A DNA stretch of 64,000 bases from an uncultured Cohaesibacter sp. (GCF_963677725.1 NZ_OY782507.1:62001-126000), one strand, 5' to 3'; numbered from the stretch's first letter, positions 38,584-47,711 are shown. Notes: generated from the sequence alone by a model not told the origin. Numbers and translations: made by a program.

Positions 38584-40125
38584 CTACTGTAGGATGATGA
38601 GCTGGTTGTAGTTGCCGGTTTGGCGGTAATAAGCCTCATTCAAACTGCCGGATTGAATAACCAGTGCCTGATTGTTATCGCCGACGATGCCGCCGTCGAT
38701 CACATTCTGATTTCCGGTCTGTGAGATGGCAAATTTGTTGAAGTTACCATTCTCGACAGCAATCTTGGCACTATTCTGAGTGCCGGATTGCAGAAGGTCG
38801 CCTGGGGCTAGGCTGCCTGCCTGAGACAGGGTAAGGCCTGAGAAGCCACCCAATGCAGGGTCATTGTTCTGATTGCTGCGTGTAATGGGCGAGACGCCCC
38901 CGTCAAAGGACACATCAACGATATTTTCATCGCCAATCTGTTCGATGAACAGGGTGTTATTGTCGCCACGGCTGGTGACTGCAATGGCATTCTGATCGCC
39001 GGTCTGGGCGAAATCATAGCGGTTCCCATCGCCAATCTGGAGCAGGGCGACTTCGTTTTCTTCGCCATCGACCGTACCACTGATAACGTTACCGTCCCCA
39101 TCCTGCACAAAGCCATACAAATTGGCGACGGACGAACCGGAGGTGACGAAGTTGATCATGTTTTCGTCGCCGAGCTGGTTAAATTCCGCTTGGGCAACTT
39201 GCAGCAGACGGGTGACGTCCTTGGTGAATTGCCCAAGTCCGCCCATCCCGTCGCCCCCATTGTCATCACCGCCCAGCGTAACGGTCGCAATATTGCCGAC
39301 AACCCCCATCAGGGCATTGTTCTGTAACAAGGAGAAGAGCAGGTTGCGTGAACCTGTCATCGTCACCAAGGCGCGGTTGCCTGTGCCATCCTGAAGGAAA
39401 CTGTCAAGGAGATTGTCGGTGCCGTCTTCCTGTGTGACGGTTGCTTGGTTGCTGGAGCCAAATTGCCGCATGTCGCCAATCTGATTGGCGGCTTCCTGCT
39501 GGGTGATGGTGGCCAGGTTGTCGGTGCCGTCCTGAACGAGAATTTGCACCCGGTTGCCAGAGTCGCCGCCGTTGGAGCCATCAAACTGGGAAATGGTGGC
39601 GATGTTGGTGGTGGCGCCGGTCTGGATTTGCATGACTTCGCCAATGGTGTGGCGGCTGTCTCCATTGCCGGTGCCCGCAGATGCCAGGATCGATGCATCA
39701 GTCTGGATGATGGTCAGGCTGTTGCTCGGCCCCGAAGTCAGATTGGTTGGCGCGACCTGGGAAACTGCCCCAATGACATTCAGGCCTGTGCTGGCGCTGG
39801 ATTGCTGGGTGACGGTCAGGCTGTTTCTGTCGCCATTCTGATAGAGCCCTAACAGGCCCAAGGCGCCAGTATCGCTCGTTGCCCCTGCCTGGTTGTTATA
39901 ACCGGTCTGGGTTATGGACACATCATTGTTGCTGCCATCTTGCGATACAAAGAGACTGCTGTCATCCGCGCCGACTTTGTTGGCTTCTCCCAACTGATCG
40001 ACGGAAACGCTGTTGGTGACACCGGTCTGGCCGATATAGACCTCGTTGTCGTTGGCCATGACGGGGCTGGCGAGCAGGAGGAGCGCCATGGCGGATGTCG
40101 AGCGGAATGTACCGGGCCGTTTCAT
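38584..40125 (-). CDS. Large curlin-repeat protein, 513 aa
   Basis: Signal peptide ending SPVMA (about residue 24), then almost entirely curlin-type units with the Q-x-G-x-x-N spacing (VYIGQTGVTNSVSVDQ, LFVSQDGSNNDVSITQTGYN, LLQIGDGNRYDFAQTGDQN). Units with EDGTDNL and NGGDSGN inserts make it irregular. C-terminus is YRQTGNYNQLIILQ. It is more than three times the size of E. coli CsgA (151 aa precursor). It lies 99 nt after the 558-aa gene and shares its direction. Confidence 0.87.
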   Translation of the reverse strand: MKRPGTFRSTSAMALLLLASPVMANDNEVYIGQTGVTNSVSVDQLGEANKVGADDSSLFVSQDGSNNDVSITQTGYNNQAGATSDTGALGLLGLYQNGDRNSLTVTQQSSASTGLNVIGAVSQVAPTNLTSGPSNSLTIIQTDASILASAGTGNGDSRHTIGEVMQIQTGATTNIATISQFDGSNGGDSGNRVQILVQDGTDNLATITQQEAANQIGDMRQFGSSNQATVTQEDGTDNLLDSFLQDGTGNRALVTMTGSRNLLFSLLQNNALMGVVGNIATVTLGGDDNGGDGMGGLGQFTKDVTRLLQVAQAEFNQLGDENMINFVTSGSSVANLYGFVQDGDGNVISGTVDGEENEVALLQIGDGNRYDFAQTGDQNAIAVTSRGDNNTLFIEQIGDENIVDVSFDGGVSPITRSNQNNDPALGGFSGLTLSQAGSLAPGDLLQSGTQNSAKIAVENGNFNKFAISQTGNQNVIDGGIVGDNNQALVIQSGSLNEAYYRQTGNYNQLIILQ

Positions 40126-40224
40126 GATGTCACCTCGCGCAAGGAAAAGAAAAATAAATCAATTCAATTCAATCAAAGAGGTCGGGCAGGAAACCCGCCC
40201 GACCAGAAGGTCAAAGTGTGTCGC

Positions 40225-41901
40225 TTATTGAGTGATGCCAACAACGTTGAAGGAACCGACCTGGGTTACAACAGACCTGTTGCTGTCACCGACCTGAGAG
40301 ACGGCAACCTGGTTGGCGTTGCCGCCAGAAATGTCAACATTCAGGCTGTTGCTGTCGCCGACCTGAGACATGGCCAGAACGTTGTTGTTGCTCAGATCTC
40401 CGGCAAGTCCGACATTCCACGTTGCCGTGTTGGACGCGCCATTTTGAACCAGAGTTCCAGCGGTAAGACCGATGTCAGCAAAGCCGGTGAAAGTGCCGGT
40501 GCCGTTGGAGTCACCGAAAATGGCAACAGTTGTATTGTTCCAACGGCCACCACCCTGACTGACGCTGAATTCGTTGGACGATCCGGTTACATCGATATCG
40601 GCCGTTTGCGAGTCATGAGGCCCCTGATTGACGTCGATCTTGTTGGAGCTACCGGTAATGTCCATGGTGGTATTTTCGTTTTTGCCATTCTGGTACACGG
40701 TCAGCTCGTTGGACGAACCGGCAACCGTGAGAAGAGCAGAACTGCCTGTCAACCGTACTTGATCGATATCGATCTGGTTCAGGTCACCGGTGACCGTTGC
40801 CACTGCGGTGTGTCCACCATTTTCTTGAAGGATATCAACGGTGTTGGTGCTGCCGGTCAGGGTTGCGGTTGCTGCGTTGCCGTTGCCATCCTGCACGATG
40901 TCCAGATCGTTGGTTGATCCGGTAATATCGACATCCACATCGTTGTCAGTGCCTGTTGCATTCTGTTGCAGAACATTGATGTCATTGTTATCGCCACTGT
41001 TGATGTCGATATCAGCGATCGTACCATCGCTCTGCCGCAACAGAACCTTGTTGTCGTTGCTGGGCGTAGAGGAGCTTCCGCCGAGGCTGATGGTTGCCAA
41101 ATTGCTGTTGGTGCCGTCCTGGAGAACGCCTACATTGTTGCCGTTGCCTTCAATGCCTGAGATAATCAAGGTGTTGCCGGTCGCGTTGGTGCTGTCCTGG
41201 AACACACCAAGATCGTTTTTGTCCCCGATGACGCTGAGAGCGGAGAGTGTGTTCAAAGCACCATTCTGGGTGATGCCGAAATTGTTCTCGTCGCCATTGA
41301 CAGTCAGATCAATCGTGTTCGCTGTGCCGTTCTGGATGAGCTCTCCATTGGTGGCGCCAACATTTCCTGCGTGACCATCAAGGGCTTCTCTTTGGACATC
41401 GTTGTTAATATCCCTGTAGTAATTCGAGCCATTTTTCGTTCCGGTGATCAACGCTGTGATGGAGTTGTCATCATCGCCAGTGTTGGTTTGCGAAACGCTG
41501 TTCAGATCGTTGGCTTGACCAGTTTGCGTGATGGTTGCGGTGTTATTGCCCGCGCCTGTGCCTGTGGTCTGATCCAGATTACGGACAGAGTTGGAGTAAG
41601 CGCCGTTCTGCGTCACAGTTGCCGTGTTGGAGCCGGTGCCGAGTACAGCATTCTGATCCACGCTGAAAACATTCTGATGGGCATGGCTATCCTGGTGAAT
41701 TTCCAATGAGTTGGAATTGGTATCGCCATTGTTGGTTTGGTTGACATAGGCCTGACTTTTGTCGCTACCTGATTGGTCAATCAATGCAGTGTTTTCAGAT
41801 CCGGATTGGGAAAGGGTTGCTTTATTTTCGGCTGCGATGGCAGTTGAAGCGACGGCAAGCCCTGCGGTCGCTGCCAGAAGGGCCAAACGAAGTTTTTTCA
41901 T
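40225..41901 (-). CDS. Large curlin-repeat protein, 558 aa
   Basis: Signal peptide ending TAIAAE (about residue 25), then a long array of curlin-like units rich in Asn, Asp, Gly, Thr and Ser (ATLSQSGSENTALIDQSGSD, TATITQTGQANDLNSVSQTN, VAVSQVGDSNRSVVTQVG). Many middle units have the form ITGSTNDLDIVQDGNGN, so DNI/TGS turns alternate with Q-x-G turns. ATG at 41901 follows GGAGA. It is first behind the promoter at 42033-42060, hence probably the most highly transcribed curlin of the locus. Confidence 0.87.
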   Translation of the reverse strand: MKKLRLALLAATAGLAVASTAIAAENKATLSQSGSENTALIDQSGSDKSQAYVNQTNNGDTNSNSLEIHQDSHAHQNVFSVDQNAVLGTGSNTATVTQNGAYSNSVRNLDQTTGTGAGNNTATITQTGQANDLNSVSQTNTGDDDNSITALITGTKNGSNYYRDINNDVQREALDGHAGNVGATNGELIQNGTANTIDLTVNGDENNFGITQNGALNTLSALSVIGDKNDLGVFQDSTNATGNTLIISGIEGNGNNVGVLQDGTNSNLATISLGGSSSTPSNDNKVLLRQSDGTIADIDINSGDNNDINVLQQNATGTDNDVDVDITGSTNDLDIVQDGNGNAATATLTGSTNTVDILQENGGHTAVATVTGDLNQIDIDQVRLTGSSALLTVAGSSNELTVYQNGKNENTTMDITGSSNKIDVNQGPHDSQTADIDVTGSSNEFSVSQGGGRWNNTTVAIFGDSNGTGTFTGFADIGLTAGTLVQNGASNTATWNVGLAGDLSNNNVLAMSQVGDSNSLNVDISGGNANQVAVSQVGDSNRSVVTQVGSFNVVGITQ

Positions 41902-42032
41902 AATCAAGTCTCCAAATCAATTTTCTGTTTCAAGAGCTTCACCCATGTCGCCAGTGGCTGTGTCGGCCCTGGTGCAATGCATTCGCTTAAATTGATTGCA
42001 ACCTATTAATGTATGAAGCGACATTGCAATCA

Positions 42033-42060
42033 TTTATAATTCATTAACAATTCAAGTCAA
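42033..42060 (-). promoter_or_regulatory. Promoter of the curlin gene run
   Basis: On the minus strand TTGACT (42060-42055), a 16-nt spacer and TATAAA (42038-42033), pointing at the 558-aa curlin gene. It lies after a terminator, so curlins can be expressed apart from csgFG. Confidence 0.65.
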
Positions 42061-42148
42061 TATGAAAGTTACCAAATGGTTAACAAGTCTAACTAATTTT
42101 ACTTATCGATAAAATTTTGAAATTACTTGCATTTTCAGTTTAAAAACG

Positions 42149-42182
42149 AAAAAAGGTTGCAGCATTGGGAGATGCTGCAACC
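42149..42182 (-). terminator. Intrinsic terminator after csgG
   Basis: Perfect 11-bp stem GGTTGCAGCAT / ATGCTGCAACC with a 6-nt loop, followed on the minus strand by six T. It lies 29 nt after the csgG stop. Confidence 0.92.
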
Positions 42183-42210
42183 TGATACAACTTAAATTTG
42201 TGAAATTGGG

Positions 42211-43284
42211 TTATCCCGCTGGCGATTCTGTACTTGAATAGGGCGGTGGTAACCGTCTTGTTTTTTGTGTTACTGAGCGTTTTACTTTCGCCTTGGATGG
42301 GCGATAAACTCTTGGGACCGTTGTTGTGATGCTCGAGGCGCGCCCTGTTTCCGGGCTGGCTTTGGCGAGGGTCTGTGCTTCCATTGACAGGCCTCTATGT
42401 CCGTCGCGATAGGTGCGGACATAGTTGAGGCCGGCTTCCGGGTCACGGAAGGACCAAATGCCGAGATCCGCACCATCGATGATCATCGCTTCAACAGCCT
42501 TCTCGACGGCAGCCTCTACGGCCAGTTGGCGCGGTTCGTTGTTGGTGATGCCTGCTTCGCCTTCCAGCAGTTCATCCAGTTTGATAAAGCGGAAGACACC
42601 TGCTTGCAGGGCGACGGAAACAACCGTCTTGCGTGCGGTTACAGTGGTCAGTACTTCACCGGTCTTGGTTGAGACCGCCCGAAGGGAAACGGTGATTTCA
42701 TCCTTCGAGTATTTTGTATCGGCACCGATGCCGAGATAGCGTGCCCCAATGCCGCCTGTATTGACGTTGGAGTTATAGCCGACAATTCCGCCCTCGATAA
42801 TGATGGCTGCATGCTTCAAAGGGGGAAGGGTGCGAGCATTAACTCGTTTCTCTCCACGATAGAGACGGCGCATTTCGGTGACGATCTGGCGTTCCTTGAG
42901 CAGGTTTGGCAGGCGATTGCGCTCCATCACGGTGAACCATTGGCGATTGCCAGCATCCTGCAAGGCCTTGATCAGGATCGACGCGCCGCCCTGGGTGACC
43001 GCACGAGAAAGCTGCTGATAATTCTTGGCTTCCTTATATTGGCCGGTCTGGTCCTGAAATTCATAGACAGCGACCGGGATCCGCTTTTTCGGTGGCGGGA
43101 TCTGGCGCAGTTTGAGATTGACCGGAGTGATCGCAGCAACAATCGGTTCTTCGGTCATCAGAGTTTGGTGAGAAGCGCAGCCGGTCAACGCCAATAAGCA
43201 AAGGGCCGCGGTCGCGAATAGGCTCTTGCGGCGTTGAAGTGAGCCCGAGGCGCGGATTGTATCTAGAAGGGTCATGGATTTCAT
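42211..43284 (-). CDS. csgG: Curli secretion channel lipoprotein CsgG
   Basis: A 357-residue outer-membrane lipoprotein that forms the nonameric curlin export pore. The lipobox LTGC places the lipidated Cys at 36. The CsgG core follows: IPVAVYEFQDQTGQYK, AVTQGGASILIKALQDAG, WFTVMERNRLPNLLKERQIV and the conserved GGIVGYNSNVNTGGIGARYLG, then DEITVSLRAVSTKTGEVL. A ~75-residue basic/Pro C-terminal tail after the core is longer than in E. coli (277 aa). Start at 43284 or 43275. It lies 6 nt after csgF. Confidence 0.94.
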   Translation of the reverse strand: MKSMTLLDTIRASGSLQRRKSLFATAALCLLALTGCASHQTLMTEEPIVAAITPVNLKLRQIPPPKKRIPVAVYEFQDQTGQYKEAKNYQQLSRAVTQGGASILIKALQDAGNRQWFTVMERNRLPNLLKERQIVTEMRRLYRGEKRVNARTLPPLKHAAIIIEGGIVGYNSNVNTGGIGARYLGIGADTKYSKDEITVSLRAVSTKTGEVLTTVTARKTVVSVALQAGVFRFIKLDELLEGEAGITNNEPRQLAVEAAVEKAVEAMIIDGADLGIWSFRDPEAGLNYVRTYRDGHRGLSMEAQTLAKASPETGRASSITTTVPRVYRPSKAKVKRSVTQKTRRLPPPYSSTESPAG

Positions 43285-43290
43285 CCGCTT

Positions 43291-43734
43291 TTAATTGGTT
43301 ACGAGCTGCGGGACTTCAATTTCCGTGACAGTGCCGTCGGAAAAATCTGTGATGACCAGCAAAATGGAGTCAGTACTGCGATTGAAGGTGATTTCGGTTT
43401 CGCCGAAGGTGACTGTACCGCTATCTTGCGGATTGTCGCCGAAGATGGCTTCCGTTACCTGACTGGCCAATGCTGAAAGCAGCCGTCCTTCCAGCTGTCT
43501 GACGAACAGATCAGCGGAGGTGGATCCGGAGGTTGAAGAGGATGAACTGGTTGATGAACTGCTCGTGGCATCGCTGGCGGTGGCTGTACGTTGCGCGTTG
43601 GCCGTCGAAATGAGGTGGGTCGAATTCAGCGAATTGCCGCCGAAAGATGGGTTGACCGGTGTGTAGGTCAATTCAGCGGCGCTGGCGGCGCCGGTAGAGG
43701 CTAGAATGCCAGCAATTACGAGAAGTCTTTTCAC
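43291..43734 (-). CDS. csgF: Curli assembly protein CsgF
   Basis: A 147-residue exported protein. The start is GTG at 43734, set by GGAGG 7 nt upstream and a good signal peptide ending GAASA. The mature N-terminus contains NPSFGGNSLNSTHLI, matching the CsgF segment that plugs the CsgG channel (NPxFGGN). A Ser/Thr-rich linker (about residues 60-80) and a conserved C-terminal beta region follow (GTVTFGETEITFNR, VTEIEVPQ). First gene of the csgFG unit. Confidence 0.9.
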   Translation of the reverse strand: MKRLLVIAGILASTGAASAAELTYTPVNPSFGGNSLNSTHLISTANAQRTATASDATSSSSTSSSSSTSGSTSADLFVRQLEGRLLSALASQVTEAIFGDNPQDSGTVTFGETEITFNRSTDSILLVITDFSDGTVTEIEVPQLVTN

Positions 43735-44169
43735 TATAATTCCTCCGGTCAATGACGCACACGGTGGCTGGACTGCTTATCTGCAGCCACGGATCCCCGT
43801 GCAAAATAACCTGGCCTTACGAAGATGAAATTCTTAAGGTTGAATTAATATTGTTTACAACCGATGTGGATTGTTAGGTTATGGGTTGCGTAGAGTCAAT
43901 AACGTATACTCTAGATTGCTTAATGGGCGTGGTCTTTTTGCAACTTTCTGATGGCAAAATGTGAGAATATGGCGAAAATCTGCGGACTAATGGTTCATAA
44001 ATGGATCACGCTTGCCTTTTCTTGCCTGGTACCTAATTCTGCCCCGATCAGGTGATATGAGCTAATAGTGTATTGCGATCCGTGGGTCATGGTCAGCCTG
44101 TTTGGAGCGCTTACAGGCCGAGCTGGTTCAGATAATCAGCAAGGAAGCCTGATGAGGGGAGAGATTTTT
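43735..44169. other. Divergent intergenic region csgF / Cys-repeat protein
   Basis: 435 bases, AT-rich in the middle (about 43820-43990). It must contain promoters for csgFG (minus) and for the large exported protein (plus), but I could not single out convincing boxes. No ORF or RNA gene was recognised. Confidence 0.5.
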
Positions 44170-47091
44170 ATGTATTTTTTCAGTCGAACGAGAGCAGGAG
44201 ACTGGCTCAAGACTGCAGCATGTCTAATCGGACTGATGAATGTCTCTGGCGGACATGCGATGGCCCAACCTGTTGCTGTCAGCAACGGGGTGACGGTGAC
44301 GGTCGGAACGCAAGGGGTGCGACGGGCAAACACTGATGGTTTGCTGAAGGGGCCGAGCCTCGTTGTGTCAGGGTTTTCGGGGGCAAATGACAATGGCAAT
44401 GGGTTTATCAATGTTGATGGGGCCTCCGTCTCCCTTTTCGGGATTGATGATCTGGGGCCGTTTGTCGGCAATGAAGCGAAACGACCTGCTTATGTCAAAA
44501 TTCCGGCGCGTGCGGTTGGACAGATTTTCGGGGTGGCCTTGGATGATGCGCAAGCGCCTAGCCTTTATCTGACGGCGACGTCTGCCTATGGCTTGCCGAT
44601 TTCCGGTGCCGATCAGAACCGTGATGGGCAAGAGGACAAACTGCTGACAGGGCGCGCTGATGCTCGTTTCATGGAGGGGCTGTTTGGCCCCAATCCCGAG
44701 AATGGGCCGGGCAGTGTCTGGAAAGTGGATGGGGTGAGTGGTGAAGTCTCGCTGTTTGCTTCGCTCAAGTTGGCGGGCAAAGCCAATGCGGGGCCTGCGC
44801 TTGGCAATATTGCCTTTGACAAACAGAGCCAGCAATTGTTTGTCTCCGATCTGGATACCGGGATGATTTTTCGTCTGGATATGGATGGCAATGTCCTTGA
44901 AGCGTTTGACCATGGCACAACGGCCCGCTCTCTGGCGGGGCTGCCAAAGGTGGCTTTTGACGGGACAAAGCGCCTTGATATTCGCGACCCCGACTTTGAT
45001 GTTGAAGATCCGCAGAGCTGGCATTTTGCGCCAGCTGAACGACGTGTCTGGGGATTGGCAGCTCATGAAGGGCGGCTCTATTATGCAGTGGCTAACGGGC
45101 CTGAGGTCTGGTCGGTTGGCATTGCGCCGGGGGATGGGGGCTTTTTATTCGATGCCCGCAAGGAGTTGATCCTGCCTGAAGGGGTGCCTGACCTTGAAAT
45201 CACCGATATTGCTTTTGGGCCGGATGGTTCGATGATCCTTGCTCAACGTGGGGAGCGGGTCGGCTCGTTCGATTTTTCCAAAGTGACAAGGGCGCGACGG
45301 GCTGAAGTGCTGCGCTTTTTCAAGGATGGAAATGACAATTGGCGGGCCCAGCCCGCAACCTATGCCATCGGCTTTGCCAGCCAGCACAGCAATGGCAATG
45401 GGGGGGTGGCACTGGGCCCCAATTACAAGGCAAATGGTCAGCTGGATGCAAATGCCTGTCAAAGTGTGCTTTGGTCGAGCGGCGAGCGGTTGCGGTTTGC
45501 TCCCACTCTGCAAGAGCGCCTGACAGAAGGTGGTGCCATGCGGATTGATGGCGCGCAGGCTCAACCCTTTGATCTGTCGCGGGATGAGAATACGCCACCA
45601 TGGAAAAGCCATTTCATCGACTATGACGGAGCCTATCCAAACCGAAGTGATAGCGGCCTGATCGGGGATGTAGAGGTCTTTGGCTGTCAGGGGATTGGCT
45701 ATCAGCCGCCTCGAGAAGCTCAACCGCTTCCCGAAGACCCTCCTGTCGTGCCGGTGCCGGATCGACCTGCACCACCTGAACTGACCATTGTGAAGCGGGT
45801 CATTGGTGATTGTGACGTCGATCGCAACAGCCGTACTCATCGTTGTGGCTTCTCGATCTCGGTGACCAATCGGGGCGATCGCGCCTATACAGACAGCCTG
45901 ATGATCACGGACAGTTTCTCTGGAGCGAATGTGATTGATGTGAAGGTATCGCGTGGGCGCGACTGGCATTGTTCCCGTGTGATCGACTCCTCGATTGTCT
46001 GTCTTGCCGATAGCATTCGCATCGAAGCGGGGGAAACCCAGCGTGTGACCCTCGATATGCGGTTGGCGGCTCCTTCTCGGGATCGCCGGTTCGACAATTG
46101 TGCCCTTGTGGGTGCTGGTCAAAGGTCGGCTCAGCAGGTGACCGCTGCACAGATGCTGATTGAAGCCAATGGTATCCGCTCCGGTGGGGTGGATGGCAAG
46201 ATGGGCCCCAATACGCAGCGAGGCCTGAGGGAGTTGCAGGCGTTGCTGGGCATGACTGTTACCGGTGAGCTGTCACCGGCTTTGTTTGCCAATGCAGGCA
46301 CGCCGATTGGAAGCGAAGCTGATCAGTCCTGTGTTGATATGGTGTTGTCTGGCATTCCATTGCCGCCGCCACCTGTCGAAGAGCCACCTGTGGTGGTTGA
46401 TCCTCCGGTTGTGGTGCCGCTTCCGCCTTTGCTCGAATGTGATTTGCGCTCAACCCGCGCCCGCGGCAATCGATGCTCTTGCCGTTATGACGGCATGCGC
46501 AAGGTCTCGCCGGTGAAATGTGCCTGCCCGCGGGGCAGTGGGCTCATACCGGGACGGGGGTGTGTGAACAGGCCTCGCCCGGCGGCGTGCGACAAGACGA
46601 CCACCATTCAGCGTGGTAAGGCCTGCCTTTGCCGCTATGACAATATGGTGCGGCGGTCGCCGGTGGCTTGCGCCTGTCCACGCGGCACGAAGCTGCGTGA
46701 AGGCAGAGGCTGTGTGCGGCTTGATCGGCCAAGACCTGCGCGCTGTGATGCAAGAACGACGGTGCTGCGCAACAATCGCTGCGATTGCCGTTATCCCTTC
46801 ATGGCCAAACGGTCAAACACCTCCTGCCGTTGTCTGCCGGGTTTAAAGTTTGTTCCCGGTCGTGGCTGTCAGAAGGTGGGCGTGCCACAAAAACCGCGCT
46901 GCGATGGAACGACCACCATCAGGAAGGGCAAAGCGTGCGTTTGTCGTTATCCCAATATGCGCAAGTCATCGCGGACATCCTGTGCCTGCAAACCCGGCGC
47001 ACGTTTCTTGCCGGGGCGGGGCTGTGTGAGCTTGCGACCGTTGCGTGATGGTCTCAATCCGCGCAAAGTTGTTCCGCTTTTGCGGCAATGA
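44170..47091 (+). CDS. Large exported protein: DUF11-like, PG-binding and four six-Cys repeats
   Basis: 973 residues from ATG 44170, which follows GGGGAGAG. A signal peptide ends near GGHAMAQ (about residue 33). Residues about 35-515 have propeller-like segments (VSGFSGANDNGNGFINVDG, FDKQSQQLFVSDLDTGMIF, LEITDIAFGPDGSMILAQRG). A DUF11-like domain (about 535-640) is followed by a peptidoglycan-binding domain (about 650-710, GVDGKMGPNTQRGLRELQALL) and a Pro/Val linker. Four repeats start at Cys757, 807, 859 and 911, each with six Cys ending PGRGC or EGRGC. Function is unknown; it looks like a cell-wall-anchored surface protein. Confidence 0.85.
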   Translation: MYFFSRTRAGDWLKTAACLIGLMNVSGGHAMAQPVAVSNGVTVTVGTQGVRRANTDGLLKGPSLVVSGFSGANDNGNGFINVDGASVSLFGIDDLGPFVGNEAKRPAYVKIPARAVGQIFGVALDDAQAPSLYLTATSAYGLPISGADQNRDGQEDKLLTGRADARFMEGLFGPNPENGPGSVWKVDGVSGEVSLFASLKLAGKANAGPALGNIAFDKQSQQLFVSDLDTGMIFRLDMDGNVLEAFDHGTTARSLAGLPKVAFDGTKRLDIRDPDFDVEDPQSWHFAPAERRVWGLAAHEGRLYYAVANGPEVWSVGIAPGDGGFLFDARKELILPEGVPDLEITDIAFGPDGSMILAQRGERVGSFDFSKVTRARRAEVLRFFKDGNDNWRAQPATYAIGFASQHSNGNGGVALGPNYKANGQLDANACQSVLWSSGERLRFAPTLQERLTEGGAMRIDGAQAQPFDLSRDENTPPWKSHFIDYDGAYPNRSDSGLIGDVEVFGCQGIGYQPPREAQPLPEDPPVVPVPDRPAPPELTIVKRVIGDCDVDRNSRTHRCGFSISVTNRGDRAYTDSLMITDSFSGANVIDVKVSRGRDWHCSRVIDSSIVCLADSIRIEAGETQRVTLDMRLAAPSRDRRFDNCALVGAGQRSAQQVTAAQMLIEANGIRSGGVDGKMGPNTQRGLRELQALLGMTVTGELSPALFANAGTPIGSEADQSCVDMVLSGIPLPPPPVEEPPVVVDPPVVVPLPPLLECDLRSTRARGNRCSCRYDGMRKVSPVKCACPRGSGLIPGRGCVNRPRPAACDKTTTIQRGKACLCRYDNMVRRSPVACACPRGTKLREGRGCVRLDRPRPARCDARTTVLRNNRCDCRYPFMAKRSNTSCRCLPGLKFVPGRGCQKVGVPQKPRCDGTTTIRKGKACVCRYPNMRKSSRTSCACKPGARFLPGRGCVSLRPLRDGLNPRKVVPLLRQ
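46438..47061 (+). repeat. Four tandem six-cysteine protein repeats (50-52 aa period)
   Basis: Within the preceding gene. Each unit follows C-x11-C-x-C-x(11-12)-C-x-C-x(11)-C with conserved TT, GK/GN, CRY and GRGC positions. Even Cys number suggests three disulfides per unit. Units begin at 46438, 46588, 46744 and 46900. Confidence 0.85.
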
Positions 47092-47411
47092 CACAGATGT
47101 AAAAGAGTCTGTTTGCTAAACAGAATCCACAAGCATGAGAAAGGCTTCCTTCAACGCGCTGCGTTGGGAAGCCTTTTTTCGTGGGGGGAGGAAATAGAAT
47201 AAATTCTTATCCCTGCTGTCAGGCGTAGCACGGCGTTCGATCTTTCTTCGCACGGGTAAATCGCTTTCGCCTTTCGCTCGCCTCCTCGTTGTTGGCCGGA
47301 CGCAAAGCCTTTACATCTTTTGCAACACAGAACAGAAGGGGCATGCATCGCCCTTTTTACCGCTTCTTGGGCGTCGTTTGGACGGCTGCCATTCATTCGG
47401 GATGAAACAGC
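47092..47411. other. Intergenic region before the sulfur cluster
   Basis: 320 bases. After the terminator at 47140-47179 nothing is recognised with confidence; the promoter of the cys cluster should lie between 47200 and 47411. Confidence 0.5.
47140..47179 (+). terminator. Intrinsic terminator after the Cys-repeat protein gene
   Basis: AAGGCTTCC / GGAAGCC stem with a 17-nt inner part that can pair further, followed by six T; 49 nt after the stop. Confidence 0.85.
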
Positions 47412-47711
47412 ATGTTTGTTGTAACGGGCAATAGATTGCTTGACGGCATCGTCGTTTATCTGGCCGCCGCACACCACTGGGTCGAAGATCTCCAGCGCGC
47501 GCGGCTTTATGAAATGTCGGATGAAGCGCAAGCGGCACTTGGCGAACAGAGTGACATGGTTGTCAGTCTTGATGTGATCCCGGTCAGCAAGGATGACAAT
47601 GGCCGGATAGCTGCCGAGCGTCTGCGTGAGCGGATCCGGGCTGACGGGCCGACCATCCAGCCTTTCGATAGCATCCCGTTGGAGCGGCAATTCACAAGAG
47701 CTGCAAACTGA
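47412..47711 (+). CDS. DUF2849 domain protein
   Basis: A 99-residue protein with the DUF2849 pattern: VTGNRLLDGIVVYLAAAHHW at the N-terminus, then an acidic helical part and the terminal RLRERIRADGPTIQ. The family occurs almost only next to sulfite reductase genes in alphaproteobacteria and is thought to serve sulfite reduction; its biochemical role is unknown. It starts the DUF2849-cysI-cysH-DUF934 cluster. The siroheme synthase gene cysG that often precedes it is not present here. Confidence 0.9.
   Translation: MFVVTGNRLLDGIVVYLAAAHHWVEDLQRARLYEMSDEAQAALGEQSDMVVSLDVIPVSKDDNGRIAAERLRERIRADGPTIQPFDSIPLERQFTRAAN

Larger units (their letters stand above)
41902..42210. other. AT-rich intergenic region csgG to curlin genes
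   Basis: 309 bases holding the csgG terminator (42149-42182) and a strong minus-strand promoter (42033-42060) with a ~125-nt leader. ATTGCAA occurs in GATTGCAACC (about 41994) and CATTGCAATC (about 42022), a possible repeated regulator site. Confidence 0.65.

Noticed and set aside
39940-40917. 325-codon plus-strand frame over the two large curlin genes
   Set aside because: Crosses the intergenic gap between two minus-strand genes that have signal peptides and clear curlin repeats; it arises from repeat-biased codons.
37147-41901. Repetitive DNA resembling a CRISPR or satellite array
   Set aside because: The periodicity is of protein repeats (Q-x-G-x-x-N) with diverged codons; there are no identical repeats with uniform spacers.
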